A DNA stretch of 64,000 nt. It comes from Deltaproteobacteria bacterium (GTDB lineage Bacteria; Myxococcota; JADLHZ01). Where the stretch lies: the NCBI GenBank assembly GCA_020848545.1, contig JADLHZ010000161.1:21236-85235 (forward strand), read 5' to 3'. Positions 7,767 through 16,811 of the stretch are shown piece by piece. The translations under genes were made by a program, and so were the position numbers. How positions within the stretch are numbered: position 1 is the stretch's first letter; every line of letters starts with the position of its first letter. The notes under the pieces were generated by a model. The model did not search any database. It was not told the DNA's origin and was given only the letters and a program-made list of their open reading frames with translations.

Positions 7767-8309
7767 TCAATGACCGCCGTGCTTCAAAGCGAGGCGCGTC
7801 GCGTTCTCGAAGCTTTGGTCTTTCGACGCCTGGAGCTCGGCTTTGAAGCCCTCGTAGCTCGCCATGTTGTGAAAGTAGTGGATCTGCGTGTGGCGCTTCT
7901 CGTCCTCGACGTTGACCCACAGCGCCGGCCGATTGCCGACCCGCGACTCGGCGCGGTTGTAGCGCTCTTGATCCGACGGCGAGACCCACACCTTCAGCGG
8001 CACAACCTTCTTCGGCGGCGGCGGTGGCGGCAGTTTCGGCGGCGGCGCCTTCGCCGACGCGCCGCTGTACTCCGCGTTCAACGCGTTCCATCGCGAGCGG
8101 CAGGACGCACGGGTCAGCAAGCCGCTCACCGCGGTGCCGAGGCCGCCAGCTTCGTACAACGACGCGTTGTACTCTTTGTCGATCGCCGCCCAGCGCTTGA
8201 AGTACTCCTGCGCCGGCATCTTGCGATCCTCGGGCTTGACGTTGATGAGTCGCGGCTTCGCGGCGAGATCGACGCCCAGGGCGCGTTCACGTTCGATGAT
8301 GGTGGCCAT
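7767..8309 (-). CDS. uncharacterised protein with proline linker
   Basis: No family recognised. The 180-residue product starts MATIIERERALGVDL at the ATG at 8309, preceded by GGAGG. The N-terminal half (about 1-90) looks helical, with KMPAQEYFKRWAAIDKEYNA. A poly-proline linker PPPKLPPPPPPKK follows at about 88-100. The C-terminal part (about 105-180) has mixed strand/helix character and aromatic residues: LKVWVSPSDQERYNRAES, then RHTQIHYFHNMASYEGF. There is no signal peptide or membrane span. It lies in the accessory stretch next to the ATPase/DUF4276 pair but 99 bases away, so membership in that cassette is uncertain. Confidence 0.7.
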   Translation of the reverse strand: MATIIERERALGVDLAAKPRLINVKPEDRKMPAQEYFKRWAAIDKEYNASLYEAGGLGTAVSGLLTRASCRSRWNALNAEYSGASAKAPPPKLPPPPPPKKVVPLKVWVSPSDQERYNRAESRVGNRPALWVNVEDEKRHTQIHYFHNMASYEGFKAELQASKDQSFENATRLALKHGGH

Positions 8310-8408
8310 GCATCCTCCACCTCTGTTTTCGGCAGCGTCGGATTGCGGGCGCGATCGACAAGCGGGCTTGGCAGAAGCGTCCATCGCTTCTAGGTCTTGC
8401 CGGTCTTA

Positions 8409-9032
8409 TCAGATGGATTCGAGCGCGTCGCGAAAGGCTCTGAAGCTCTGGGAGGTATTCCTCGAGGGGACGATATGGGTGCCTATGGCGCGGGCGGCCT
8501 CGATTTTTCTCAGCCCTCCGCCAAAGTATCCATGTGTGTTCATGACCCTCTCAAAAGCTTCCCAAGTGCCACCTGCGATCCCGTCCGGGACCCTGTACTC
8601 GCGCTTGCGTGGAATATTCGCCGGAACATTCGGGAACGCTGCGCGAACCGCTTCCCAATCGCCGAAGTACCAAGCCTCGAGCTCCTCGATCGCGATGCGA
8701 TTCAGCACGAACCAGGAGGTCACGGACCGACTGCGTGAAATCAACTTTTCGTCGGAGGTCGCCTTCTCCAGTTCCGCCTTCAGTTTCCTGCAGTCTTCAC
8801 CATCGCGATCAACGAGCACAACGACGCGAACGTGATCTCGAAACCAGGCGTCCTTTCGTCGTCGTTGAGCATAGCCGCGGAGTCGCTGCGAGAGTTTCTC
8901 GAGCAAATCGGGCTTGCACTGGTATGAGAACACTTCGAAAGTGCGGGTGCCGATCACCTTGGGCAAGACCAGCCGCAAGAAGGCTTCGCAAGACGGTTCT
9001 TCGACGAGGAACTCGACGTGCTGAGTACTCAT
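8409..9032 (-). CDS. DUF4276-like (TOPRIM-type) protein, probable effector of an ATPase pair
   Basis: The 207-residue product starts [18 protein letters not shown] at the ATG at 9032, overlapping the ATPase stop (ATGA). The N-terminal strand followed by glutamates ([11 protein letters not shown]) and the later [12 protein letters not shown] resemble the acidic metal-binding motifs of TOPRIM folds. The C-terminal [14 protein letters not shown] is typical of DUF4276 proteins as I recall them. Such proteins are usually encoded directly after an AAA ATPase, as here. A nuclease or effector role is inference. Base composition is visibly less GC-rich than in the flanking housekeeping genes, consistent with transfer. 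Confidence 0.8.
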   Translation of the reverse strand: MSTQHVEFLVEEPSCEAFLRLVLPKVIGTRTFEVFSYQCKPDLLEKLSQRLRGYAQRRRKDAWFRDHVRVVVLVDRDGEDCRKLKAELEKATSDEKLISRSRSVTSWFVLNRIAIEELEAWYFGDWEAVRAAFPNVPANIPRKREYRVPDGIAGGTWEAFERVMNTHGYFGGGLRKIEAARAIGTHIVPSRNTSQSFRAFRDALESI

Positions 9033-10288
9033 TCTCGTCCTGGGCGAGTCCGCTCCCCTGAGCGCACCAGCGGATCGCCCACTCCAAACCGTCCTTCCGA
9101 CCACAGATGGCCGAGGGACGCGCCAGCGTCGACGAACTCTGCGACGCCTTCGATCTCAGACGCCTTCGCGGTCTCGGTAAATCCCTGCTGGTTTCGGAAC
9201 AAGACTCTTACTTCCTCGGGTCGAAGGGCGTTGAGAAAAAAGGGTGAGTGCGTTGTCACGAGCAGTTGGGAACGTTCGGTGGCGGCGCGACACTCCTCCG
9301 CGAGCTCCGGAAGGAGCCGCGGATGCAAGAAGTTTTCCGGTTCCTCAATCCCGATGAACTGCGGTGGACGTGGATCGTGGAGCACAACGAGGTACGCCAG
9401 AAGCTTCAGCGTACCGTCGGAAGCAAATCTTGCCAGGATCGGATCCCTAAATGGGGCGTCTTTGATGCGCAGCAAGAGGCGACCATCAGGCATTGGCTCG
9501 GAGAGGACACGCTCCAATTTCGGAATCCGTGCCTGCAAGGTTTTGAAAATACGGTCGAGCTGTTCTGGATGCTGCTCTTGAAGATACTGAACGACGTTGG
9601 CAAGATTGTCGCCTGTCTTGCTGAGTCGTTCTTGGGGCCCGGCTCCGGGCTGCCCCCGAGTGTCGTCGACCGATAAATAAGACACGTACCAATTCGTGAT
9701 GAAGCGACGCAGCGCCGCGACACGCGGGTTCTTCGCAAGCCGCCCCAGCGTGCTCACTGCAAGCATCTCCGGTTCGTCGAGTTGCTCTGGCACCTTCTTA
9801 TCGTTGCGCTCGGGTTGTTCACCCGAAATAACCCATCCGTTCCCATGGTGAAAATTCAGGATCTTGTAGGGCCGTCCGCCGCCACTCTCGACTCGCCGCC
9901 ACTCGAGGAACTCATTGATCACGACAGGCCCCGAGGACGACTCGTCAATTTCGAGATGATATTTCGCAGGCACAGCGTCGGGGGTTTCACGGTATTTCAG
10001 CTCGAACACGATCGGACCGGAAGTCCCGCGCGTTCGAAGCTCGCGGAAGCGACCTCTCTTGTCCCAAGCTTTGCGAAGTCCTAGCGTGAAACACTCGGAC
10101 AAGAAGTTGAATACGTCAAAAACGGTGGACTTTCCGCTGCCATTGGGTCCGAGCAGGACGGTGAGCGGAGTGAGATCGTGAAGCTCGATCGCCTTCAAAG
10201 CGCGATAATTTTCGACCTTGAGGTAGTCGATGCGAGCCGGCCCGACGGACTTGTTTGATCTGGTCTTCTTTTTCATTTCTTGGCGCAT
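9029..10288 (-). CDS. AAA family ATPase (SMC/OLD-like), partner of DUF4276 protein
   Basis: This is an ABC/SMC-type ATPase of 419 residues from the ATG at 10288; an ATG at 10276 is an alternative. The N-terminus has a short lysine-rich stretch, then [19 protein letters not shown] and Walker [10 protein letters not shown] at about 47-55. Near the C-terminus are Walker [19 protein letters not shown] and the H-loop [15 protein letters not shown], the layout of AAA_15/AAA_21 proteins. No TOPRIM domain is fused; that role would fall to the downstream DUF4276 protein. Codon use is less GC-biased than the neighbours. The context resembles two-gene defence modules. Confidence 0.88.
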   Translation of the reverse strand: MRQEMKKKTRSNKSVGPARIDYLKVENYRALKAIELHDLTPLTVLLGPNGSGKSTVFDVFNFLSECFTLGLRKAWDKRGRFRELRTRGTSGPIVFELKYRETPDAVPAKYHLEIDESSSGPVVINEFLEWRRVESGGGRPYKILNFHHGNGWVISGEQPERNDKKVPEQLDEPEMLAVSTLGRLAKNPRVAALRRFITNWYVSYLSVDDTRGQPGAGPQERLSKTGDNLANVVQYLQEQHPEQLDRIFKTLQARIPKLERVLSEPMPDGRLLLRIKDAPFRDPILARFASDGTLKLLAYLVVLHDPRPPQFIGIEEPENFLHPRLLPELAEECRAATERSQLLVTTHSPFFLNALRPEEVRVLFRNQQGFTETAKASEIEGVAEFVDAGASLGHLWSEGRFGVGDPLVRSGERTRPGRE

Positions 10289-10293
10289 CGGCT

Positions 10294-10308
10294 GCCTTTT
10301 TGAAAGGC
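10294..10308 (-). promoter_or_regulatory. hairpin covering the ribosome binding site of the ATPase gene
   Basis: On the minus strand, GCCTTTCAAAAAGGC forms a 6-bp stem with a 3-base loop. Its 3' arm (AAAGGC) contains the Shine-Dalgarno-like AAGG that precedes the ATG at 10288. Occlusion of this site could limit translation of the ATPase. The structure is short, so this is tentative. Confidence 0.3.
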
Positions 10309-10349
10309 TCGTGTTAGTATTGCGGCTTCCCCCTGAGCGCAACCAAGCG

Positions 10350-12278
10350 TCACTTGCCCTTCTTCTTCTTGCCCTTCTTCGGCTCGGGCTCGGGCGCCGG
10401 CGCGGGCTCCGGGGGCGGCGGCTCTTCGGCGAAGAACTCGACGAGGGGCCCGACCGCGTCGAAGCGGCGCGCCTGCGCGAGGAACGCGTAGAACTCGTCG
10501 TACTCGTCGGCCGGGATGCGCCGCGCGAGCACGCTGAAGCGGCGGGTCATCGCGAGCTGGCCGGGCTCGTACTGAAAGTGCAGCGTGTACTCGCCGAACT
10601 TCGACTTCACCGTCATCGGCTGCGGCGGCTGCACGCGCGCCTTGCTCGGGATTTGGTAGGTGACGACGAGCTGGTGCTGGAACACCTGCGGCGTCAAGAG
10701 ATCCATCGTCCGCGCCTCGCGCCAGATCTCCGGCAGCAGCTTCTCGACGAAGCTCGGCAACGCGCAGCGCATCCGCGCCGGCCCTTCCTCGGCGCAGCTC
10801 GTCGCCACGTCGAAGCTCACGTCGAAGGTGGCCGCCGCTTCGGCGCCGTCGGGCGCTTGCATGTTCGTCAGCTGTAGCCCGTTGGTGAAGCCGAGCTCCT
10901 TCGCCGTCGCTTGCATGTCTTTCTTCACGAAGGCGGCGCGCACCATGGCCGCGGGCGCACCAGCGAGCACGGCTTGGCCGCTGCCGACGACGTCGCCCTT
11001 CAGGCCGAGCTTCGTCGACAGCGTGATCGAATACGCGTTGTCCTTCGGATCGCGCACCGGCAAGCTCTCGACGCGCGAGCCGTCTTCCAGGATCGCGACG
11101 ACCGGCGCGCCTTCCAACGCCTGCGACACTTGATCGAGCGGGCACGACGGGCATGCCGGGTCCATGTAGACGATCTTGCCGCCGATCGGCGCCGCGACGA
11201 CGACGGCGTCGAAGATCGCGGGGCTCGGCACTTCGGGCAAGATCAGGCCGCTCGACTCGCGCGCGACGAGGCCCAAGCCCACCTTGAAGCCGCGGCCGGC
11301 GAGCGCGTCGTAGAGCTTCAAGCCGGCCATGATGCGATCGTTCCCAGTCGCGAACTTGCGCTCGCCGAAGCGCAGACCGCTCTCCTTCACTTCGATCGTC
11401 ATCGCCTCCGACGCGAACGCTTGCAGCAGCTTGTCGCCCTCGCTGTTGGTGCCGCCGCCGGCGACCACGCGCGAGTTCTTGCGGATCCAGGTGAAGACGT
11501 CGTCCCAGCGCTCGAGCTTCGGACCCTTTCCGTTCTTCATCGAGCGATACACGGGCCAGACCGCGGGACCGGTGCGCACCGGCGACGGCCCGTACTCCTC
11601 GGCGATGAGCGGCGAGAGGCCGGTCTGCACGAAGCGATAGGCGAGCTGCGACTTGCTCGGCGGCGTCGCCGGCATCGGCGCTTCTTCCTTCGACTTGCCG
11701 CCTTCCAGGTAGCGCAGCTCGAAGTCGGCGCCCTTCGGCGTGATGATCAGCACCTCGGCGCGCTCGATCGGCAAGCGATCGCGCATCATGATCGGCTCGA
11801 GCAGCATCGCGTCCGGGATGTGATAGCGCGCGAAGTGCTCGATGACGCAGCCCGGCGCCGCCTTCGACATCGGCAACGACACTTCACCGTACTCGCGCAC
11901 CCCCTCTTCGGCGAAGGGGCGGCGGATCACGATCTCGTCGTGGCGCGCTTTGGTGATGCGCTCCACGTTGCCTTCCGGGCAGCGCATTTGGGCGTCGAAC
12001 TCGTAGAGCTTCATCTTCGCCGAGAACGGCAGCTTGATCGCCCCCGACGCCACGCCCGCTTCGTTGAAGATCTTGGTGCGCCGATAGCGCAAGAGCTCGG
12101 CGGTGACGACGTCGCTCTCGACGTCGAAGGTGAGCGTGTCGGTCGCCTCGAGCATGAGCGCGGAGACGCCGATGTGCTGATCCGCCTTCGCCGTCGTGTT
12201 CAAGCGGAACTCGGGCCACGGAAACTTTGGCGCACAGGCGACGAGGCCCAGACAAAAGACGATCGAAGAGCGGAGCAT
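10350..12278 (-). CDS. DUF3857-type lipoprotein
   Basis: This large predicted lipoprotein has 642 residues. The signal peptide [15 protein letters not shown] ends in an LVAC lipobox with Cys15. The N-terminal domain resembles DUF3857 (strand-rich, [20 protein letters not shown]). A transglutaminase-like region follows, with [11 protein letters not shown] and [11 protein letters not shown], but no clear Cys-His-Asp triad was recognised. The C-terminus is low complexity, Pro/Glu and then Lys/Gly ([16 protein letters not shown]). It is divergent from the GspE-like gene, 79 bases away. Function is unknown; DUF3857 proteins with transglutaminase-like domains are common outer-envelope proteins in this group. 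Confidence 0.8.
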   Translation of the reverse strand: MLRSSIVFCLGLVACAPKFPWPEFRLNTTAKADQHIGVSALMLEATDTLTFDVESDVVTAELLRYRRTKIFNEAGVASGAIKLPFSAKMKLYEFDAQMRCPEGNVERITKARHDEIVIRRPFAEEGVREYGEVSLPMSKAAPGCVIEHFARYHIPDAMLLEPIMMRDRLPIERAEVLIITPKGADFELRYLEGGKSKEEAPMPATPPSKSQLAYRFVQTGLSPLIAEEYGPSPVRTGPAVWPVYRSMKNGKGPKLERWDDVFTWIRKNSRVVAGGGTNSEGDKLLQAFASEAMTIEVKESGLRFGERKFATGNDRIMAGLKLYDALAGRGFKVGLGLVARESSGLILPEVPSPAIFDAVVVAAPIGGKIVYMDPACPSCPLDQVSQALEGAPVVAILEDGSRVESLPVRDPKDNAYSITLSTKLGLKGDVVGSGQAVLAGAPAAMVRAAFVKKDMQATAKELGFTNGLQLTNMQAPDGAEAAATFDVSFDVATSCAEEGPARMRCALPSFVEKLLPEIWREARTMDLLTPQVFQHQLVVTYQIPSKARVQPPQPMTVKSKFGEYTLHFQYEPGQLAMTRRFSVLARRIPADEYDEFYAFLAQARRFDAVGPLVEFFAEEPPPPEPAPAPEPEPKKGKKKKGK

Positions 12279-12357
12279 GCCTTGGGACCTTCGTAGCGGG
12301 CGGGCCGCATGTCAAATGTGGTGCTCGGCTCCAGCGGGCTGCTACAATGCCCTACAA

Positions 12358-14244
12358 ATGCCAAGTGCGCCGAACGTCGATCCACAAGCCGCCGCGCCGG
12401 TGCCCGAGGCGCCGCCGCAAACGAGCGCCGCGTCCGATCTCACGCTCGATCGCCTGCTCGCGACCTTGCTGCAGCTCGGCCTCGTCGACGCCGCGAACAA
12501 GCGCGAGATCGAGGTGAAGGCCGGTCAGCAGAGCGCGCGCATCGTCAAAGAGAAGCTCGGCATCAACGCCGGCAAGAAAGGCGGCCCGACCTACGACGTG
12601 AGCCCGAGCGAGCTCATCGCCTCGTTCAAGCTGACGACGCCGGCCGGTGAAGCGCTCGACGAAGATCGCTTGGCGCATGTCATCGCTCAGGCGAGCCGGC
12701 TCACGTACATCAAGATCGATCCTTTGCAACTGAACGCCGATCTCGTGACAGCGACGTTTTCGCAGCCCTTCGCGCGCAAGTTCGTCGTGCTGCCGCTGAG
12801 CAAGACGGCGACGGCGATCGAGGTCGCAGTCGCCGACCCGTACAACCGCGAGCTCCAAGAGAACATCAAGCGCACGACCGGCCTCGCGGTGCAGTTACGT
12901 ATTGCGCCGAAGATCGACATCCTGAAGGCCATCACCGAGGTCTACGGCTTCCGGCAAAGCGTGGAGAAGGCGGCGCGCGACATCGGCAAGGAGACCGCGC
13001 TCGGCTCGACCGACGCCGCCGTCATGGTGTCGAACCTCGAGCAGCTCGTGCGCATGCGCTCGCGGCCCGACGAGATCGAGGCGAACGACAAGCACATCGT
13101 CAACGCGGTCGAGTACCTCTTCCACTACGCCTTCGATCAACGCGCGAGCGACATTCACATCGAGCCGAAGCGCGAGCACTCGTTGATCCGCTTTCGCATC
13201 GACGGCGTGCTGCACGAAGTGAATCGCATCCCGAAGGGCGTGCACGCGCCGTTCGTCGCGCGCATCAAGACGCTCTGCCGCATGGACATCGCCGAGAAGC
13301 GCCGCCCGCAAGACGGCCGCATCAAGATGACGCGCGGCAACGACGACGTCGAAATTCGCGTCAGCTCGCTGCCCGTCGCGTTCGGCGAGAAGCTCGTCAT
13401 GCGCATCTTCGATCCGGAGGCGCTCGTCGGCAGCCTCAGCGATCTCGGCTTCGACGCCCGCGAGCGTGGGCTCTTCGAGCAGTGGATCGATCGCCCGCAC
13501 GGACTCGTCTTGATCACGGGCCCCACCGGCTCCGGTAAGTCGACCACGCTCTACACAGGCCTCAAGACGCTCGCCGACAAGAATCTCAACATCACGAGCG
13601 TCGAAGACCCCATCGAAATGGTGTTCGAGCACTTCAACCAAGTGGCCGTGCAGCCGAAGATCGATCTCGAGTTCGCCACCGTCTTGCGCACTCTGCTCCG
13701 CCAAGATCCCGACGTCATCATGGTCGGCGAAATTCGCGACAAAGACACCGCCGAGATGGTGATCCAAGCGGCGCTCACCGGCCATCTCCTCCTCTCGACG
13801 CTGCACACGAACGACGCGACGAGCGCCTTGACCCGCTTGATCGATCTCGGCGTGCAGCCGTTCTTGGTCGCTTCGACGGTGCTCGGGGTGATGGCGCAGC
13901 GGCTCGTGCGCAAGGTTTGCAGCAAGTGCGCCGAAGACGTGACGCTGTCCGAAGCCGAGCGCGAATCGTTACGCCTGCCGCCCGGGAGCTACGCGACGAA
14001 GCGCGGCAAGGGCTGCGCGATCTGCCGCGGCACAGGATACAAAGGACGCATCGGCATCTTCGAGGTCATGGCGGTCACCCCGGAGTTGCGCGCGATGATC
14101 ACCGCCACGCCTGACGTTTTCGCCATCGCCAAGGTTGCGAAGCAGCAAGGCATGCTCAGCTTACGCGAGGCTGCGATCAAGAAGCTGCTGGCCGGCGAGA
14201 CCAGCTACGAAGAAGTCGTCAGCGTGACAGCGGAGAACGAGTGA
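12358..14244 (+). CDS. type II secretion/type IV pilus assembly ATPase (GspE/PilB family)
   Basis: This hexameric ATPase powers pilus or pseudopilus assembly on the cytosolic side of the membrane. The 628-residue product starts MPSAPNVDPQ at the ATG at 12358. A MshEN-like N-terminal domain is followed by the Asp box (HIEPKREHSLIRFRIDGV), Walker A GPTGSGKST at residues 388-396, SVEDPIE, Walker B RQDPDVIMVGEIRDKDT and the His box. A tetracysteine zinc site is present: Cys521, Cys524, Cys553 and Cys556. No other secretion or pilus gene is nearby. A TACAAT hexamer lies only 10 bases before the ATG, so transcripts might have a very short leader. Confidence 0.92.
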   Translation: MPSAPNVDPQAAAPVPEAPPQTSAASDLTLDRLLATLLQLGLVDAANKREIEVKAGQQSARIVKEKLGINAGKKGGPTYDVSPSELIASFKLTTPAGEALDEDRLAHVIAQASRLTYIKIDPLQLNADLVTATFSQPFARKFVVLPLSKTATAIEVAVADPYNRELQENIKRTTGLAVQLRIAPKIDILKAITEVYGFRQSVEKAARDIGKETALGSTDAAVMVSNLEQLVRMRSRPDEIEANDKHIVNAVEYLFHYAFDQRASDIHIEPKREHSLIRFRIDGVLHEVNRIPKGVHAPFVARIKTLCRMDIAEKRRPQDGRIKMTRGNDDVEIRVSSLPVAFGEKLVMRIFDPEALVGSLSDLGFDARERGLFEQWIDRPHGLVLITGPTGSGKSTTLYTGLKTLADKNLNITSVEDPIEMVFEHFNQVAVQPKIDLEFATVLRTLLRQDPDVIMVGEIRDKDTAEMVIQAALTGHLLLSTLHTNDATSALTRLIDLGVQPFLVASTVLGVMAQRLVRKVCSKCAEDVTLSEAERESLRLPPGSYATKRGKGCAICRGTGYKGRIGIFEVMAVTPELRAMITATPDVFAIAKVAKQQGMLSLREAAIKKLLAGETSYEEVVSVTAENE

Positions 14245-15260
14245 AAGACGTCATCATCCTCTTTGGTGGAACGAGCGGCGAGCGGCGCGTGAGCGTGGCG
14301 TCGGCGCAAAACGTGGCCACGCGCCTCCCTGGCGCGGCGCTCTGGTTCTGGTCGACGAGCGGCGACGTGCATCCCGTCGACCCGAGCGAGCTGCAGCGCA
14401 TCGAGCGTCCGTTCGAAGAAGACTTCGTGCCGGCGCAGAAAGCGATCGGCGGCATCGAAGCGGCGCTCGATCGCGCGCAGGGGAAGACGTTCTACCTCGG
14501 CCTGCACGGCGGCACCGGCGAAGACGGCACGCTTCAGAAGCTGATGGAGAAACGCCGGCTCGCGTTCACTGGCTCCGGGAGCGACGCGAGCGCGCGCGCC
14601 TTCGACAAGAACGCGGCAAAGAACATCGTGCGCTTGAAGGGCGTGAAGGTGGCCGACAGCGTGGTCCTGCCGCAGCGCGCACCGGAGGCGGCGTTCGCAG
14701 CGCTCGATCAAATGTTCACGAAGCACGCGCGCGTCGTCGTCAAGCCGGTGGCCGACGGATCGAGCGTCGGCTTGCACCACGTGAAGACGCGCGAAGACGT
14801 GCGCAAGGTCGCGGCGACAATCGCGAAGGAACCGGACCGCGCTTACTTGGCGGAAGCGTTTCTGCCGGGGCGCGAGATGACCTGCGGCGTCATCGAGCAG
14901 AACGGTCAAACGCGCGCGCTGCCGCCCTCGGAAGTGATCATGGACGCCGGCCGCGCGTTCGACTTCGAAGGAAAGTACCTCGGCAAAGGCACGCGCGAGA
15001 TCACCCCGGCCGACGCTCCGCCCACGACAATCGCGATGGTGCAGCAAACCGCCGTGGCGGCGCACGAAGCGCTCGGCTGCAGGGGCTACACGCGCACGGA
15101 CATCATCGCCACCGACAAGGGCGTCGTTTACTTGGAGACGAACACGCTGCCCGGCATGACCAAGGCGTCGTTCATTCCGCAGCAGCTCGCCGCGGCGCAG
15201 ATCGACGTGACGGCGTTCCTGCTCGAGCAGCTGACGATCGCCAAAGCCCGCTACGGGTAG
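14241..15260 (+). CDS. D-alanine-D-alanine ligase-like ATP-grasp enzyme
   Basis: This ATP-grasp ligase probably makes D-Ala-D-Ala for peptidoglycan. It has 339 residues and starts at GTG 14241, GTGA-coupled to the upstream ATPase. The N-terminus VIILFGGTSGERRVSV and YLGLHGGTGEDGTLQ match Ddl. SGSDASARAFDKNAAK is the substrate/ATP-grasp entry segment. The metal-binding end, YLETNTLPGMTKASFIPQ, is the Ddl signature. The DVIATxR-type segment reads YTRTDIIAT. Coupling to a pilus/secretion ATPase is unusual for a cell-wall ligase. A second Ddl elsewhere in the genome is possible, so no symbol is assigned. Confidence 0.85.
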   Translation: MKDVIILFGGTSGERRVSVASAQNVATRLPGAALWFWSTSGDVHPVDPSELQRIERPFEEDFVPAQKAIGGIEAALDRAQGKTFYLGLHGGTGEDGTLQKLMEKRRLAFTGSGSDASARAFDKNAAKNIVRLKGVKVADSVVLPQRAPEAAFAALDQMFTKHARVVVKPVADGSSVGLHHVKTREDVRKVAATIAKEPDRAYLAEAFLPGREMTCGVIEQNGQTRALPPSEVIMDAGRAFDFEGKYLGKGTREITPADAPPTTIAMVQQTAVAAHEALGCRGYTRTDIIATDKGVVYLETNTLPGMTKASFIPQQLAAAQIDVTAFLLEQLTIAKARYG

Positions 15261-15281
15261 CGGTAAGCGAGGAAGTCCTCG
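15248..15281 (+). terminator. two small hairpins after the ligase gene
   Basis: CCGCTAC-GG-GTAGCGG (15248-15263) contains the stop codon of the ligase gene, and CGAGGA-AG-TCCTCG (15268-15281) follows. There is no T-run, so these are at best weak terminators or RNA-end stabilisers before the sigma factor gene at 15329. Confidence 0.35.
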
Positions 15282-15328
15282 GCGAAGATATCTCGGTCAC
15301 CTTTTTCCGCCTCGGCTATCTAATACCC

Positions 15329-15955
15329 ATGCAAGCTCCGAAAGACGTGAGCGACGCCGACGCGGTCTCCCGGATCCTCGCCGGCGAGCCGCTCTTCTTC
15401 GAACAGGTGATGCGCCGGCACAACCCGATGGTCTACCGCGCCGTCAGGGCGATCCTGCGCGACGAAGCCGAGGCCGAAGACGCGATGCAGGCGGCGTATC
15501 TATCGGCGTTCGAGCACCTGGCCGCCTTCAAGGGCGCGAGCAAGCTGTCGACCTGGCTCGTGCGCATCGCCGTCAACGAAGCGTTGCAACGCCTGAGGAA
15601 GCGCCGCCCGAGCACGGCGCTCGACGAAGCCACCGAAGTGCCGAGCGCGCTGCCGAGCCCTGAGGACGCGAACATGACGAAAGAGATGTTGGCCTTGCTC
15701 GAGCACACGATCGACGAGCTCCCGGAGACCGATCGCGTGGTCGTGATGCTGAAGGAGATCCAAGAGCTGCCGATCGCCGAGGTCGCCGAGATCTTGGACA
15801 TCAACGAAGAGGCGGTGAAGCAGCGGCTGCATCGCGCGAAGGCGAAGCTGCAGGATCGCGTGCTCGAGAAGACGCGCGCGGGGTTGTTCGGCTTCGAAGC
15901 GCCGCGCTGCAATCGGGTGACCGAAGCCGTGCTGCGACGGATCGCGGCGCTCTAG
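15329..15955 (+). CDS. ECF-family RNA polymerase sigma factor (RpoE-like)
   Basis: The 208-residue product has an ATG start. Region 2 is FFEQVMRRHNPMVYRAVRAIL, with EAEDAMQAAYLSAFEHLAAFKG and WLVRIAVNEALQRLRKRR. Region 4 is IDELPETDRVVVMLKEIQELPIAEVAEIL with the helix-turn-helix segment NEEAVKQRLHRAKAKL. It is closer to classical RpoE-type factors than the one at 4941. The C-terminal 30 residues (FGFEAPRCNRVTEAVLRR) extend beyond region 4. No anti-sigma gene is adjacent: the next gene is convergent, with only 6 bases between stop codons. Confidence 0.92.
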   Translation: MQAPKDVSDADAVSRILAGEPLFFEQVMRRHNPMVYRAVRAILRDEAEAEDAMQAAYLSAFEHLAAFKGASKLSTWLVRIAVNEALQRLRKRRPSTALDEATEVPSALPSPEDANMTKEMLALLEHTIDELPETDRVVVMLKEIQELPIAEVAEILDINEEAVKQRLHRAKAKLQDRVLEKTRAGLFGFEAPRCNRVTEAVLRRIAAL

Positions 15956-15961
15956 CGCACT

Positions 15962-16726
15962 TCAGTTTTCGAGCGCTGCGATCATACGCAGCGCCTGGTC
16001 GACGCGCTCCGCGTTGAAGCCCGCCGGCCATTGCGCATCCTTCACGAGCCCCTGGGTCACCATCGTGAAGATGACGCTCGCGCGTGGGACGAGGTCCGTG
16101 ATGGTGTCGAGCACCGCGATGCTGCGCTGCATGCTGATTTGCAAGGTGCGCTCCTTCGACTGCAAGATGCTGGCGTCCCTCAACGCGAGGTCCACGTCGG
16201 CGATCCGCTGCTTGGCGGTCGCGATCGCAATACGTTCGACCGGCGAGAACGAGGAGGACGGCGCGCAGGCCGCAGTCGTGCCGGAAGCGACGTTCGCGCC
16301 GACGCTCAGACGCAGGCGCTCGCGCAGGTGCTCGGGCGTCGAGGCGATCAGCCGCCGTCCGAACACCGACGTGCCCTTCTGGTCGCCGAACGCGTCGAGG
16401 ATCGAGATGCGCTCGGGCACCGTCAACCCGCGCAGGTCCGCGGTCTCGAGCGCTGACGACGAGCGGGCCGAGATCAATTGCGCGGCGAGCTGCTTCGCCG
16501 CCGGCGTCTGCGGCACGAAGTCGTCGACGAAGATCGCTGTCTTCAACTGCGGGATCGCGTCTCGCCGCACGTCGAGCGGGATGCGCTCGTCGCGCAACGC
16601 TTCACTGAGCCGCACGGAGTCGCCCGCGTCGAGGCTGCCGTTCTGGTTGGCGTCGAGCTCGTAGTCGAGGATCGCCTTCGCAAAGTACGGCTCGAGATCG
16701 CCCAGCCGATAGAAATGGTTCGCCAT
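15962..16726 (-). CDS. uncharacterised protein with one calcium-binding-like loop
   Basis: No family recognised. The 254-residue product starts at the ATG at 16726 with GGAGGG upstream. Near the N-terminus, DYELDANQNGSLDAGDSV resembles a DxNxNGxLDxxD EF-hand or dockerin calcium loop. The remainder is mostly helical (PERISILDAFGD, IATAKQRIADVDLALRDA) with a Ser/Pro-rich insert ACAPSSSFSP. There is no signal peptide. A similar single DxNGDGxxDxxD loop occurs in the giant protein at 20964, but overall similarity between the two was not seen. Confidence 0.7.
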   Translation of the reverse strand: MANHFYRLGDLEPYFAKAILDYELDANQNGSLDAGDSVRLSEALRDERIPLDVRRDAIPQLKTAIFVDDFVPQTPAAKQLAAQLISARSSSALETADLRGLTVPERISILDAFGDQKGTSVFGRRLIASTPEHLRERLRLSVGANVASGTTAACAPSSSFSPVERIAIATAKQRIADVDLALRDASILQSKERTLQISMQRSIAVLDTITDLVPRASVIFTMVTQGLVKDAQWPAGFNAERVDQALRMIAALEN

Positions 16727-16811
16727 CGCACCCTCCGCTCGCCGTTATCGCGACGAGGCGGCGGCCGTTCGCGGCCTGGCGCCTGGGCAGAGATGGATGG
16801 CGCGCAGCGTC

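Noticed and set aside
12343..12348. TACAAT as a -10 promoter element for the GspE-like gene
   Set aside because: No matching -35 at proper spacing; mentioned only as a possibility in the gene entry.
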